NCBI RefSeq assembly: GCF_017599305.1
Contig: NZ_JAGFWR010000019.1
Span: forward strand, 49,505-113,504
Length of the DNA stretch: 64,000 nucleotides
Source: Micromonospora antibiotica
GTDB lineage: Bacteria; Actinomycetota; Actinomycetes; Mycobacteriales; Micromonosporaceae
Reading direction: 5' to 3'
Both the position numbers and the translations under genes were made by a program. The notes under the pieces are model-generated. The model had not been told where the DNA came from and searched no databases. It was given only the letters and a program-made list of their open reading frames with translations. Below, one piece after another: positions 8,643 through 18,495 of the stretch; position 1 is the stretch's first letter, and each line of letters starts with the position of its first letter.

Positions 8643-8689
8643 CCGGTTGCCGTGCGCCGCAGGATGATCGCGGCAACCGGGGTTACAAT
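8643..8689 (+). promoter_or_regulatory. Inverted repeat and -10-like box upstream of sigA
   Basis: A perfect 10-bp inverted repeat, CCGGTTGCCG (8643-8652) and CGGCAACCGG (8671-8680), is followed 4 nt later by TACAAT (8684-8689), a good -10 hexamer for a principal sigma factor. No clear -35 box is present. The position, about 145 bp before the sigA GTG, fits a promoter with an overlapping operator. The rest of the 464-bp suhB-sigA gap shows no gene. Confidence 0.45.
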
Positions 8690-8832
8690 TCACCCTGCCC
8701 ACGCGCCACGGACCGCAGCCGCACAGCCGGCCCGGGACACGGGGGTCACTCAACGACATCGCACGGCACGGCACGCCACGCTGCGCCGGACGACCCCGGC
8801 CGTGCTCGCTCTTCGCCTCCGGAAGGTCATTC

Positions 8833-10440
<1,608 letters not shown>

Positions 10441-10688
10441 GCCGTTCACGTCAACCCGTCGTGTCGGATTGATCACCAGGCGTAGAACATGCGAAGGTGA
10501 CCGGTCCAACACGCGTTTGTGATCGTTGACGTGGCACCCTGGTAGCACGGCACACTGTCCTTCCCGTCAGGTGTGACCTCGGTCCCCCGCGGGCACACTG
10601 GGAAGGCGGGGCCCGGTAAGGGTGTTGCACGATGAGTGAGCAACGACCGAAGAGAGTGTTCATCGGTGACGACCAGAGGAGGAAGGCG

Positions 10689-10922
10689 ATGACCCCGACC
10701 CTCACGCCGCCGCCCGAAACGGTGGCTCCCCCAGCCGCCGATGAACGGTGCGACCGCTGCAATGCTGCCGGCAAGCTCCGTATCACTCTGGCGGGTGGGA
10801 GCGAGTTGGTGTTCTGTGGGCACCACGCGAACAAGTACGCCGAGGATCTCGTGAAGATCACGGTGAAGTTCGCGACGGACCCGGAGTTCAGCTGGCGAGG
10901 CGCCGATCTGATGGCGAACTGA
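10689..10922 (+). CDS. DUF7455 small Cys-rich protein
   Basis: A 77-residue protein with CDRCNAAGKLRITLAGG and VFCGHHANKYAEDL, a probable CXXC...CXXH zinc site. The family is actinobacterial and often lies just downstream of sigA. The ATG was chosen for its strong AGGAGGAAGG site; a longer frame starting at 10632 lacks one. It ends 24 bp before a strong terminator. Function unknown. Confidence 0.85.
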   Translation: MTPTLTPPPETVAPPAADERCDRCNAAGKLRITLAGGSELVFCGHHANKYAEDLVKITVKFATDPEFSWRGADLMAN

Positions 10923-10945
10923 CCCGGTAACCCCTACGACGACAT

Positions 10946-10987
10946 AGCTGGGCGGGAGCACCCTCAGGGTGCTCCCGCCCAGCTTTT
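10946..10987 (+). terminator. Rho-independent terminator after the DUF7455 gene
   Basis: An 18-bp perfect stem (AGCTGGGCGGGAGCACCC with its complement) with a TCA loop, followed by TTT. It closes the sigA-DUF7455 region. Confidence 0.9.
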
Positions 10988-11084
10988 CGCTACCCACCCC
11001 ACCCCCACCCCGCTACCCACCCACCCCACTACCCACCCCGCCCCCTCCCGCCACCAGGCCCGCTCCCCCGTAACCCGGCCGCCG

Positions 11085-11152
11085 CCCCGGTGATCAAGAG
11101 GTTTCGGTCACCGAAGCGCCCGTTCCTGACCCAAACCTCTTGATCACCGGGG
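11085..11152. repeat. Dispersed palindrome, family 1, copy 1
   Basis: CCCCGGTGATCAAGAGGTTT is followed by a short variable centre and the inverse AAACCTCTTGATCACCGGGG. The arms of about 20 bp are perfectly complementary, so a long hairpin can form in either transcript. It lies between the convergent DUF7455 and helicase genes. A C-rich tract precedes it (10988-11084) and a G-rich tract follows it. Four other copies occur at 22764, 44824, 44907 and 44992. Confidence 0.9.
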
Positions 11153-11154
11153 AG

Positions 11155-11262
11155 ACCACGGGACGGAGGGAGCGGGACGGGACCCGCGGGGCCCCCGGGG
11201 AAACCACGGGACGGAGGGAGCGGGACCACCGGGAAGACCCGGGGACGGGGGGAGCGGGGCAG
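11155..11262. repeat. 48-bp degenerate tandem repeat, purine-rich
   Basis: ACCACGGGACGGAGGGAGCG at 11155 recurs at 11203, with a more diverged third unit from about 11225. The tract is G-rich on the plus strand and fills the space between the palindrome and the helicase stop codon. Confidence 0.7.
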
Positions 11263-11272
11263 CGGGGGTGAG

Positions 11273-13069
11273 TTAGAGGGTTTGGAGGGTGGCTATGCGT
11301 TCTTCGAGTTGTTCGATGGTGGCCTGGGCGCTGGGGGGGCCGCCGCAGAGTCGGCGGAGTTCCGCGTGGATCTTGCCGTGGGGCAGGCCGGTGCGGTGGT
11401 GCCGGGCGGCCACCAGGGCGTTCAGTTGACGCCGTAACGCCACGCGGCGCTGGGCGGCACTCAGGGGTACCACGGGGGCGGCGGGGGGCGCAGCGGCCGG
11501 CTCAGCGGCCCGGGTGGCTGCCCGGCGGCGCTGCGCGGCGAGCTGGTCGGCCTGGCGTTTGGTCAGCAGCTGCGACACCTGGTCGGCGGTGAGCAGGCCG
11601 GGCAGCCCCAGGTATTCCTCCTCCTCGGGGGTGCCGGCCTGGGCGGCGGTACCGAAGGACGCCCCGTCGAAGATCACCTGGTCCAGTTCGGCGGTCGCGG
11701 ACAGCGCGGTGAACCGCTTCTCCAGCTCGCCGCTGGCCTGGTCGTCGCGCTGGGCGCGCTCCAGCAGCTCGTCGTCGAAGCCCTCCCGGTCCTTGGGCTT
11801 GCCGAGCACGTGGTCCCGCTCGACCTCCATCTCGCTGGCCAGGCCCAGCAGGTGCGGCACGCTCGGCACGAACACCGAGGCTGTCTCGCCGGAGCGACGG
11901 GCCCGGACGAACCGGCCGATGGCCTGGGCGAAGTAGAGCGGGGTGCTGGCGCTGGTGGCGTACACCCCGACGGCCAGCCGGGGGATGTCGACGCCCTCGG
12001 AGACCATCCGGACCGCCACCAGCCACCGTTGGGTGGACGCCGCGAACGACGCGATCCGCGCGGACGCCCCCTGGTCGTCGGAGAGGACCACGGTGGCCTT
12101 CTCCCCGGTCACCTGCTCGATCAGCTTGGCGTACGAACGGGCGGTCTGCTGGTCGCTGGCGATGATCAGGCCACCGGCGTCGGCCATCCCGGCGTTACGC
12201 AGCACGGTCAGCCGGGCGTCGGCCGCCCGCAGCACCTGCGGCATCCAGTCCCCGGCCGGGTCGAGGGCGGTCCGCCAGGCCTGGGCGATCAGGTCCTGGG
12301 TCATCGGCTCACCGAGCCGCGCCGCCAACTCGTCGCCGGCGTTGGTGCGCCACCGGGTCTCCCCCGAGTACGCCAGGAACAGCACCGGGCGTACGACGCC
12401 GTCGCGCAGCGCGTCGGCGTAGCCGTAGACCGAGTCGGCGCGGGACCGCAGCAGCCCGTCACCGCCGCGCTCGTAGCTGACGAACGGGATCGGGTTGTCG
12501 TCGGAGCGGAACGGCGTACCGGTGAGCATCAGCCGGCGTACGGCGGGTTCGAAGGCGTTCTTGACCCCGTCGCCCCAGGAGCGGGAGTCCCCGGCGTGGT
12601 GGATCTCGTCGAGGATGACCAGGGTGCGGCGGGTCATGGTGCGCCGCCGGTGCACCTGCGGGGCCATCCCGACCTGGGCGTAGGTGACGACCGCGCCGTG
12701 GAAGTCGGCGGCGGAGTGCAGGTCGGCGTTGCGGAACGCGGAGTCGAGCTGGATGCCGACCCGGGCGGCGGCCTGCGCCCACTGGGTCTTGAGGTGCTCG
12801 GTCGGGGCGACCACGGTGACCGCCTCGACGGTGCCGTCGACCAGCAGCTCGGCGGCGATCCGCAGGGCGAAGGTGGTCTTGCCGGCGCCGGGGGTGGCGA
12901 CCGCGGTGAAGTCGTCGGTACGACGGCGCAGGTATTCCACCATCGCCTTGCGCTGCCAGGCACGCAGGGGTGGGAACGTCTCCAACGCCGGCAACCGGGG
13001 TGCCACCCGAGGCTCCTCTCCGACCGCACGAGGCGGATCCGGGCCGAGGGCCACGGTTCCGCCGCCCAT
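11273..13069 (-). CDS. Superfamily 2 DEAD/DEAH-box helicase (XPB/restriction-like)
   Basis: A 598-residue ATP-dependent helicase or translocase. The Q-like region PPLRAWQRKAM precedes Walker A (ATPGAGKTTFA, residues 58-68). Motif II is LVILDEIHHAGDS, motif III MLTGTPFRSD and motif VI AQAIGRFVRARR. After the two RecA-like lobes comes a 150-residue Ala/Arg-rich C-terminal region. The ATG (MGGGTVALGP) has GGAGG 7 nt upstream. No nuclease or methylase partner is adjacent, so a restriction role is unsupported; a DNA repair or transcription-coupled role is possible. Confidence 0.9.
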   Translation of the reverse strand: MGGGTVALGPDPPRAVGEEPRVAPRLPALETFPPLRAWQRKAMVEYLRRRTDDFTAVATPGAGKTTFALRIAAELLVDGTVEAVTVVAPTEHLKTQWAQAAARVGIQLDSAFRNADLHSAADFHGAVVTYAQVGMAPQVHRRRTMTRRTLVILDEIHHAGDSRSWGDGVKNAFEPAVRRLMLTGTPFRSDDNPIPFVSYERGGDGLLRSRADSVYGYADALRDGVVRPVLFLAYSGETRWRTNAGDELAARLGEPMTQDLIAQAWRTALDPAGDWMPQVLRAADARLTVLRNAGMADAGGLIIASDQQTARSYAKLIEQVTGEKATVVLSDDQGASARIASFAASTQRWLVAVRMVSEGVDIPRLAVGVYATSASTPLYFAQAIGRFVRARRSGETASVFVPSVPHLLGLASEMEVERDHVLGKPKDREGFDDELLERAQRDDQASGELEKRFTALSATAELDQVIFDGASFGTAAQAGTPEEEEYLGLPGLLTADQVSQLLTKRQADQLAAQRRRAATRAAEPAAAPPAAPVVPLSAAQRRVALRRQLNALVAARHHRTGLPHGKIHAELRRLCGGPPSAQATIEQLEERIATLQTL

Positions 13070-13212
13070 GAAAACGCCTCCGCGCAGGGCCTGCCGCGAA
13101 GGCCGGCCCAGCATAACCAGCCGGGCCCGGCAACCCCAGCCGACACCACGCCCGCCGCCCCGACCAGCGCCGTCGCGAGAAGTGGGGCACGGGGCGGGGT
13201 GGGCGAGGTGGA

Positions 13213-13863
13213 TCAGAAGCCGGGGTGGCCGGGCCCGGTCTGCGGGGGGCGCATGGTGGCAACCGGGGCCGACCACCGCCGGCGCAGCGCCACCAGGCGC
13301 AGGACGAAGACCAGCAGTGCCGCCGCGGTCAGCCCGCCCACCCCGGCGTACCCGAGCGCCGCCAGCAGCACCACCATGATCGATCCGGCGAGCGCGGCGA
13401 CGGCGTAGATCTCCCGACGCAGCACCACCGGGATCTCGGCGGTGAGCAGGTCCCGGCCCAGCCCTCCGCCGATCGCGGTGAGCATGCCGATCACCACCGC
13501 GCCGACCGCCGGGACCCGGGCGTCGAGCGCCTTGAGTGTGCCGGTGACGGTGAACAGGCCCAGACCGGCGGCGTCGAGCACCAGCACGCTGGTGCGCAGC
13601 CGGGCGAACTGCGGGTGCAGCCAGAACACGGCGGTGGCGCTGACCGCGGCGGTGGCGGCGTAGCGCCAGTCGGCGAAGGCCAGCGGCGGGACCTCGTCGA
13701 TGACCAGGTCACGGAAGATCCCACCGCCCAGCGCGGCGACGAACCCGACGAAGACGACGCCGAACAGGTCGAGCCGCTTGGCCACCGCCGCGGAGGCGCC
13801 GGAGGCGGCGAAGACGGCCACCCCGGTCAGGTCGGCCAGGAGCAGCGCGGTGGAGGTGGTCAC
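13213..13863 (-). CDS. TRIC-type cation channel family protein (YadS/UPF0126)
   Basis: A 216-residue membrane protein with about seven hydrophobic helices. The two internal repeats characteristic of bacterial TRIC channels each carry a glycine-rich kink: VAALGGGIFRDLV and TAIGGGLGRDLL. These homotrimeric channels pass monovalent cations such as K+. The start is a GTG (MTTSTALLLADLTG). The last 20 residues are polar and variable. Confidence 0.9.
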   Translation of the reverse strand: MTTSTALLLADLTGVAVFAASGASAAVAKRLDLFGVVFVGFVAALGGGIFRDLVIDEVPPLAFADWRYAATAAVSATAVFWLHPQFARLRTSVLVLDAAGLGLFTVTGTLKALDARVPAVGAVVIGMLTAIGGGLGRDLLTAEIPVVLRREIYAVAALAGSIMVVLLAALGYAGVGGLTAAALLVFVLRLVALRRRWSAPVATMRPPQTGPGHPGF

Positions 13864-13905
13864 ACCGCCGAAGGGTACGGGTGCGGCCCGCCGGACCGTC
13901 CTGGA

Positions 13906-14124
13906 TCACTCACGGTACGAGTCGTAGATCTCCTTGCACTTGGGGCAGACCGGCGAGCCGGGCTTGGCGGCCTTGGTCACCGGGAACGTCTCGCCGCAGA
14001 GCGCCACCACGTAGGTGCCCATCACGGCACTCTCGGCGATCTTCTCCTTGCGTACGTAATGGAACATCTCGGGACCGGTGTCGGCGTCCTTCAACTCGGG
14101 ACGCTCAAGAACCTCTGTACTCAC
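13906..14124 (-). CDS. DUF3039 protein with Cys pair
   Basis: A 72-residue protein (STEVLERPELKDADTGPEMF, then HYVRKEKIAESAVMG). It contains ALCGETF and SPVCPKCKEIYDSY, so a small zinc site is likely. This matches actinobacterial DUF3039. The GTG at 14124 lies 6 nt after GGAGGT; another GTG sits two codons earlier. It is divergent from psuG. Function unknown. Confidence 0.85.
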   Translation of the reverse strand: MSTEVLERPELKDADTGPEMFHYVRKEKIAESAVMGTYVVALCGETFPVTKAAKPGSPVCPKCKEIYDSYRE

Positions 14125-14214
14125 AGTCACACCTCCAACTGCACAAGTTTGGCAGGTCGACCGGGTCCGGTCCACCGCAGCCCACCCCGTCGGCGGCCAG
14201 TTACGGTAGCTGAC

Positions 14215-15141
14215 GTGACCACTTTTCACCTCCGACCCGGAACCGAGGTCGCCGAAGCCCTGCGTGACGGCAGTCCCGTCGTCGCCCTGGAGAGCACCAT
14301 CGTCTCGCACGGTCTGCCCCGACCGGACAACCTGCGGGTCGCCCGGGAGATCGAGCAGACCGTCCGCGCCGCCGGTGCCGTGCCCGCCACCATCGGTATG
14401 GTCGGCGGCGAACTCGTCGTCGGCCTCGACGACGCCCAACTGACCCGCCTCGCCACCGTCGACGGTGTGGCCAAGCTCTCCGTCCGCGACCTCGCCGTGG
14501 CCGCGGCCACCGGCGCGGACGGCGCCACCACCGTGGCCGCCACCAGCGCGGTGGCCGCCGCCGCGGGGATCGGGGTCTTCGCCACCGGCGGCCTGGGCGG
14601 GGTGCACCGGGAGGCCGCGCAGACCTTCGACGAGTCGGCCGACCTGGTCACCCTGGCCCGTACCCCGATCGCGGTGGTCTGCGCCGGGGTCAAGTCGATC
14701 CTCGACGTCGGGGCCACCCTGGAGCGGTTGGAGACCCTCGGCGTCGGGGTGGTCGGCTACCGCACCCGGCGTTTCCCCGGCTTCTACCTGACCGACTCCG
14801 GGTTCGACCTGGACTGGTCGGTGGACTCCCCCGAGCAGGTCGCCGCAGTGCTCGCCGCCCGCGAGCAGCACGGGGTGCACGGTGGCGGCCTGATCGTGGC
14901 CAACCCGCTCCCGGTCGACGAGCAGCTCGACCCGGCGCTGCACGACCGCACCCTCACCGAGGGGCTGGCCCGGCTCGGCCGCGACGGCGTCACCGGCAAG
15001 GCGGTCACCCCGTTCCTGCTGGCCCACTTCCACTCGGCCACCGAGGGCGCCAGCCTGGCGGTCAACGTCCGGATCATCCTGCGCAACGCCGACCTGGCGG
15101 CGCGGATCGCGGTCGCGGCGGCCGGACACCCCGCCGCATGA
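14215..15141 (+). CDS. psuG: Pseudouridine-5'-phosphate glycosidase
   Basis: This 308-residue enzyme cleaves pseudouridine 5'-phosphate to uracil and ribose 5-phosphate. Family signatures are ALESTIVSHGLPRPDN near the N-terminus, the GVAKLSVRDLAVA segment with the conserved Lys, FATGGLGGVHREA, VCAGVKSILD and NPLPVDEQLDP. The start is GTG. The stop overlaps the start of the kinase gene by 4 nt (ATGA), so kinase and glycosidase are coupled and form a complete salvage route for modified RNA breakdown products. Confidence 0.95.
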   Translation: MTTFHLRPGTEVAEALRDGSPVVALESTIVSHGLPRPDNLRVAREIEQTVRAAGAVPATIGMVGGELVVGLDDAQLTRLATVDGVAKLSVRDLAVAAATGADGATTVAATSAVAAAAGIGVFATGGLGGVHREAAQTFDESADLVTLARTPIAVVCAGVKSILDVGATLERLETLGVGVVGYRTRRFPGFYLTDSGFDLDWSVDSPEQVAAVLAAREQHGVHGGGLIVANPLPVDEQLDPALHDRTLTEGLARLGRDGVTGKAVTPFLLAHFHSATEGASLAVNVRIILRNADLAARIAVAAAGHPAA

Positions 15142-16046
15142 CCGCTCCCGGTCGGATCGTGGTGGTCGGCGACCTGATCACCGACGTGGTCGCCGTGCTG
15201 GCCGGAGCCCTGGCCACCGGTTCGGACACCCCGGCGACCATCAAGGTCACCGGGGGTGGTCAGGCGGCCAACACCGCCGCCTGGATCGCCGCCCAGCACG
15301 CACCGGTGACGCTGGTCGGCGCGGTCGGCGACGACGGCGCCGGTCGGGACCGGGTGGCCGAGCTGGAACGGGCCGGGGTGGACTGCGCGGTCGAGGTGCA
15401 TCCGCAGGCCACCACCGGGACGGTGATCGTGCTGGCCACCGCCGACGAGCGGACCATGGTCACCGAGCGGGGGGCGAACCTGCGGTTGAGCCCCGAGCAC
15501 GTCGACCGGGCCCTGGCGGCGGTGCCCGACGCGACCCACCTGCACCTGTCCGCGTACTGCCTGCTGGATGCCGGGTCGCGACCGGCCGGGCTGCGCGCGT
15601 TGGCCGCCGCCCGCGAGCGTGGGCTGACCACCAGCGTCGACGCCGCCTCCGCCGCGCCGCTGCGGCGGATCGGCGCGGCGGCTTTCCTGTCCTGGGTACG
15701 CGACGTCGACCTGCTGTTGGTCAACGCGGACGAGGCGGGGGTGCTGGCCGGCGGGCTGGACCCGGCGGCCCAGGCGCGCGCGTTGTCGGCGGCGGCCCGT
15801 CGGGTGGTGGTCAAACGCGGCGGCGCGGGGGCGATCTGGGTGGACCGGCGGGCCACCGTCGGGGTGACCCCGTCGCTGCGGGTCGCCGTGGTGGACGTCA
15901 CCGGGGCCGGGGACGCCTTCGCGGCCGGCCTGCTCACCGCGTGGATCACCGGTGCGACCCCGAGGGCCGCGTTGACCCGGGCCGCCGACCTGGGTGCCCT
16001 GGCGGTCTCGATGGTGGGTGCCCGACCGGAGGCGACCGGCGGGTGA
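15138..16046 (+). CDS. psuK: PfkB-family kinase, probable pseudouridine kinase
   Basis: A 302-residue ribokinase-type sugar kinase. The N-terminal glycine motif TGGGQAANTAAWIA binds the sugar, and the C-terminal PfkB signature VDVTGAGDAFAAGLL carries the catalytic Asp. It overlaps psuG by 4 nt, which indicates that it phosphorylates pseudouridine for the neighbouring glycosidase. The substrate is inferred from context; sequence alone only gives PfkB. A 28-bp repeat duplicates the sequence around its stop codon. Confidence 0.9.
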   Translation: MTAPGRIVVVGDLITDVVAVLAGALATGSDTPATIKVTGGGQAANTAAWIAAQHAPVTLVGAVGDDGAGRDRVAELERAGVDCAVEVHPQATTGTVIVLATADERTMVTERGANLRLSPEHVDRALAAVPDATHLHLSAYCLLDAGSRPAGLRALAAARERGLTTSVDAASAAPLRRIGAAAFLSWVRDVDLLLVNADEAGVLAGGLDPAAQARALSAAARRVVVKRGGAGAIWVDRRATVGVTPSLRVAVVDVTGAGDAFAAGLLTAWITGATPRAALTRAADLGALAVSMVGARPEATGG

Positions 16047-16077
16047 CACGCGGCCGGCGGCGACCGGCGGGTGACAG
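16031..16077. repeat. 28-bp direct repeat spanning the psuK stop
   Basis: GGCGACCGGCGGGTGACA, which includes the psuK TGA, occurs at 16031 and again at 16059 with a spacer of CGCGGCCGGC. The second copy lies wholly outside the gene. Confidence 0.8.
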
Positions 16078-16107
16078 GGCCGGCTACGCCCGCACCGGCC
16101 GGGCCTG

Positions 16108-16467
16108 TCAGGGTTCGGCGTCGATGATCCGGTGCGGGCGTTCCTCGGCGGTGAGGCTCATCGGCGGGGTCTCGTCGCGGTGGCGGGGCTGGAACCTGGT
16201 GGCGAGGCGGTGTTGCTCCTTGGGCGGCCGGTCGTTGGCGAGCAGCACCGCCAGCCAGGGGATGAGGATCATGCCCAGCGCCACCAGGGGCAGCCAGAGC
16301 CAGAGCAGCGGGGCCTTGGTACCGACCAGGACCGCTCCGGCGATCACGCAGGCCACCCGGATGCCCATCATCAGCACGTACCGCTTCTGTCGGCTGGTGA
16401 GTTGGTCGTCCTGGCTGCGCGAGGCGTCGGTGATCAGAATCGGCTGGTACGCCTGACGCTTCACCAT
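16108..16467 (-). CDS. DUF3099 membrane protein
   Basis: A 119-residue protein starting MVKRQAYQPILITDASRS, with two transmembrane helices (about residues 31-50 and 55-77) and a polar basic tail. This matches the actinobacterial DUF3099 family. The start has GGAGG close upstream. Function unknown. Confidence 0.88.
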   Translation of the reverse strand: MVKRQAYQPILITDASRSQDDQLTSRQKRYVLMMGIRVACVIAGAVLVGTKAPLLWLWLPLVALGMILIPWLAVLLANDRPPKEQHRLATRFQPRHRDETPPMSLTAEERPHRIIDAEP

Positions 16468-16569
16468 GGACCTCCTGAGGGGATTGCCCCCATCCTGTCA
16501 CCGCACCACCTTGATCAGCGAAAATCGGCGCATACCGGGATCGTGTTACGCGCGTGGTACGCTCCGGCG

Positions 16570-16857
16570 GTGGGCAGCCGGTTCAGCTTCACCGAGGAGG
16601 CGTTGGCCAACCTGCGGGTCTACGACGTCACCCCCGGGGAAGTCTGGGAGGCGCTGCACAGCACCCGCCGGGTGATCCGGCATCTCGGTGAGGACCTGAC
16701 GGTCGTCTACGCGGCGGGCGCTCGTGGCCGACGGCTGGCCATCCTGCTCGCCGAGGCCGACGGCACCGACCACGACTGGGACGTCCTCTCCGCCCGCGAC
16801 CTGAGCGACGTCGAGGCCAAGCGCTACGACGAGGCCGTGCGGAGAACGCGCCGATGA
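16570..16857 (+). CDS. BrnT-like toxin candidate
   Basis: A 95-residue basic protein: FTEEALANLRVYDVTPGEVW, then VIRHLGEDLTVVYAAG, RRLAILLAEADG and VLSARDLSDVEAKRYDEA. The C-terminal S-A-R...RY pattern is reminiscent of BrnT ribonuclease toxins of the RelE fold, although the usual N-terminal FDWD...K..KH segment is missing. The GTG at 16570 gives a compact domain; a GTG at 16543 is an alternative. It is followed 13 bp later by a ribbon-helix-helix gene, the toxin-first order typical of brnTA. Confidence 0.6.
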   Translation: MGSRFSFTEEALANLRVYDVTPGEVWEALHSTRRVIRHLGEDLTVVYAAGARGRRLAILLAEADGTDHDWDVLSARDLSDVEAKRYDEAVRRTRR

Positions 16858-16870
16858 GGAGGCGACGGCG

Positions 16871-17179
16871 ATGAACCGTAACGAGGCCATCAAGCGATTC
16901 CACGGCGACGACGCGTTCGCCGACCTGATCGACGACAGCCCGCCGGTCGAGCTGCCCACCCCCGACACGGACGTGCCGATGGTCAGCCGCTCGGTACGCC
17001 TGCCGACGGACACCTACGAGCGGGTCCGGGCGGCGGCCGAGGCCCGGGGTATCGGGGTCACCACGCTGATGCGGCAGTGGATCGAGGCCGGCCTGGCCGA
17101 CCTGGACGACTCGGCCACCGTCTCGCTGGCCGACGTACGCCGGGCGCTCGCCTCGCTGTCCCGCCCCACCGCCGCCTGA
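16871..17179 (+). CDS. Ribbon-helix-helix antitoxin candidate
   Basis: A 102-residue protein with an acidic N-terminal half and a ribbon-helix-helix motif in residues 40-75 (VSRSVRLPTDTYERVRAA, ARGIGVTTLMRQWIEAGL). This fold serves as antitoxin and autorepressor in BrnA, CopG and similar systems. GAGGAGGCGACGG precedes the ATG. The spacing to the upstream toxin-like gene suggests one transcript. The pair has no mobile-element neighbours. Confidence 0.7.
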   Translation: MNRNEAIKRFHGDDAFADLIDDSPPVELPTPDTDVPMVSRSVRLPTDTYERVRAAAEARGIGVTTLMRQWIEAGLADLDDSATVSLADVRRALASLSRPTAA

Positions 17180-17239
17180 CCTGCGTCGGACGCCCCCGCC
17201 CCACCGCCGGTCGATCACGCGCCGACTGACGCAGCTGGT

Positions 17240-18439
17240 TCACAGGGCCGGCCGGGGCCGCTCCGGGGCGTGCCCGAGCGCCCGGCGGTAGTCGGCGACG
17301 GTGATCGCCGCCAGCACGGCGGCCGCCGCGGCCAGTGCCAGCACGGTGGCCGTCCGGGTCACGACGGGCACCAGCGCGGCCAGGGCGAGCACCCCGACGA
17401 CCCGGGACCGGGAGACCCGCCCGAAAATCTCGTACTCGAAGCGGGCGCGGGCGACCAGGAAGATCGCCGGGCCGCCCATCATGAAGACCGCCCAGGACGG
17501 TTCGGTGCGCTGGTACGGGTGCACGATCGCCAGCTCGTAGCCGACGGCCGTGGCCAGCACCCCGGCGACGATCACCAGGTGGGTCCAGCTCACCGACTCC
17601 CCCAGCCGGCCGGGCCGGTCGGCCACCCGGATCGCCTCGGTGAGCAGGTGACCCGCCCGGTGGAAATAGATCCGCCAGAGCAGCACGGTGGTGACGAAGG
17701 ACAGCAGGAAGGCCCCCGAGCTGGCCCCGGAGAAGCTGTACCCGCTGAAGGACAACCCGATGATGAGGATGTTCTCGCCGAGGGCGATCAGGAAGAACTG
17801 CTGGTAACGCTCGGCCAGGTGTTCCCCCAGCACCCCCCAGGTGGAGGTGCGGGTCGCGCCGAGCCGGGGCACCGGCCAGCCGAACATCAACCCCGCGTAG
17901 TCGACGAGGACGGCCAACGACCAGCAGGCCAGCCGCCACGACCCGGTGAACACCGCGCCGAGCACCCAGGGCACCGCGCTCATCACCGCCCAGGCCACCA
18001 CCCGCATGGTGACCAGGCGTCGTGGGTGCCCCCGCAACGCCAGCGTGAGGAAGAGCGGTCGCCCCACCTGCACCGCCACGAACGCGAGGGCGAAGGCCAG
18101 CCCCCGGCTGTCGAAGGCCCGTGGGGTGGCGACCGCCATCACCATGCTGCCCAGCATCGAGTAGACCACCACGAACTGGATCTCCGGGCGCTCCGGCTCG
18201 TACCGGCTGGTGACCCAGGCGGTGAACGTCCAGACCGCCCAGAAGGCCAGAAAGATCACCAGGGTCTGGGTGATCTCGGCCAGCAGATCCTGACGGACGA
18301 CGCTCAGGTCGTCGATGATCCGCTGGGAGACCCGGGTCAACGCGAAGACGAACACCAGGTCGAAGAAGAGCTCCAGGAAGGTGGTCCGGGGTGAGCTCAG
18401 CCCGCCGCGCAGCAGCGCCGCCCCCCGCTCGTCCGCCAT
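17240..18439 (-). CDS. Low temperature requirement protein A (LtrA) family
   Basis: A 399-residue polytopic membrane protein with about ten helices. The family signature near the N-terminus is TTFLELFFDLVFVFALTRVS, and GEHLAERYQQFFLIALGENI is the second conserved block. LtrA was named from a Listeria cold-growth mutant; the biochemical role is unknown. The ATG (MADERGAALL) was chosen as the nearest start before the signature. It lies downstream of the HhH-GPD gene on the same strand with a 56-bp gap. Confidence 0.92.
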   Translation of the reverse strand: MADERGAALLRGGLSSPRTTFLELFFDLVFVFALTRVSQRIIDDLSVVRQDLLAEITQTLVIFLAFWAVWTFTAWVTSRYEPERPEIQFVVVYSMLGSMVMAVATPRAFDSRGLAFALAFVAVQVGRPLFLTLALRGHPRRLVTMRVVAWAVMSAVPWVLGAVFTGSWRLACWSLAVLVDYAGLMFGWPVPRLGATRTSTWGVLGEHLAERYQQFFLIALGENILIIGLSFSGYSFSGASSGAFLLSFVTTVLLWRIYFHRAGHLLTEAIRVADRPGRLGESVSWTHLVIVAGVLATAVGYELAIVHPYQRTEPSWAVFMMGGPAIFLVARARFEYEIFGRVSRSRVVGVLALAALVPVVTRTATVLALAAAAAVLAAITVADYRRALGHAPERPRPAL

Positions 18440-18495
18440 CGTCCACCCGTCGCCGCTGTCGCGGATCTCAACGAGCCGACCCGGCTCCGGTTGCG

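Noticed and set aside
11273..13069. Helicase as part of a defence system
   Set aside because: No nuclease, methylase or other defence partner lies next to it, and its neighbours are ordinary conserved genes.
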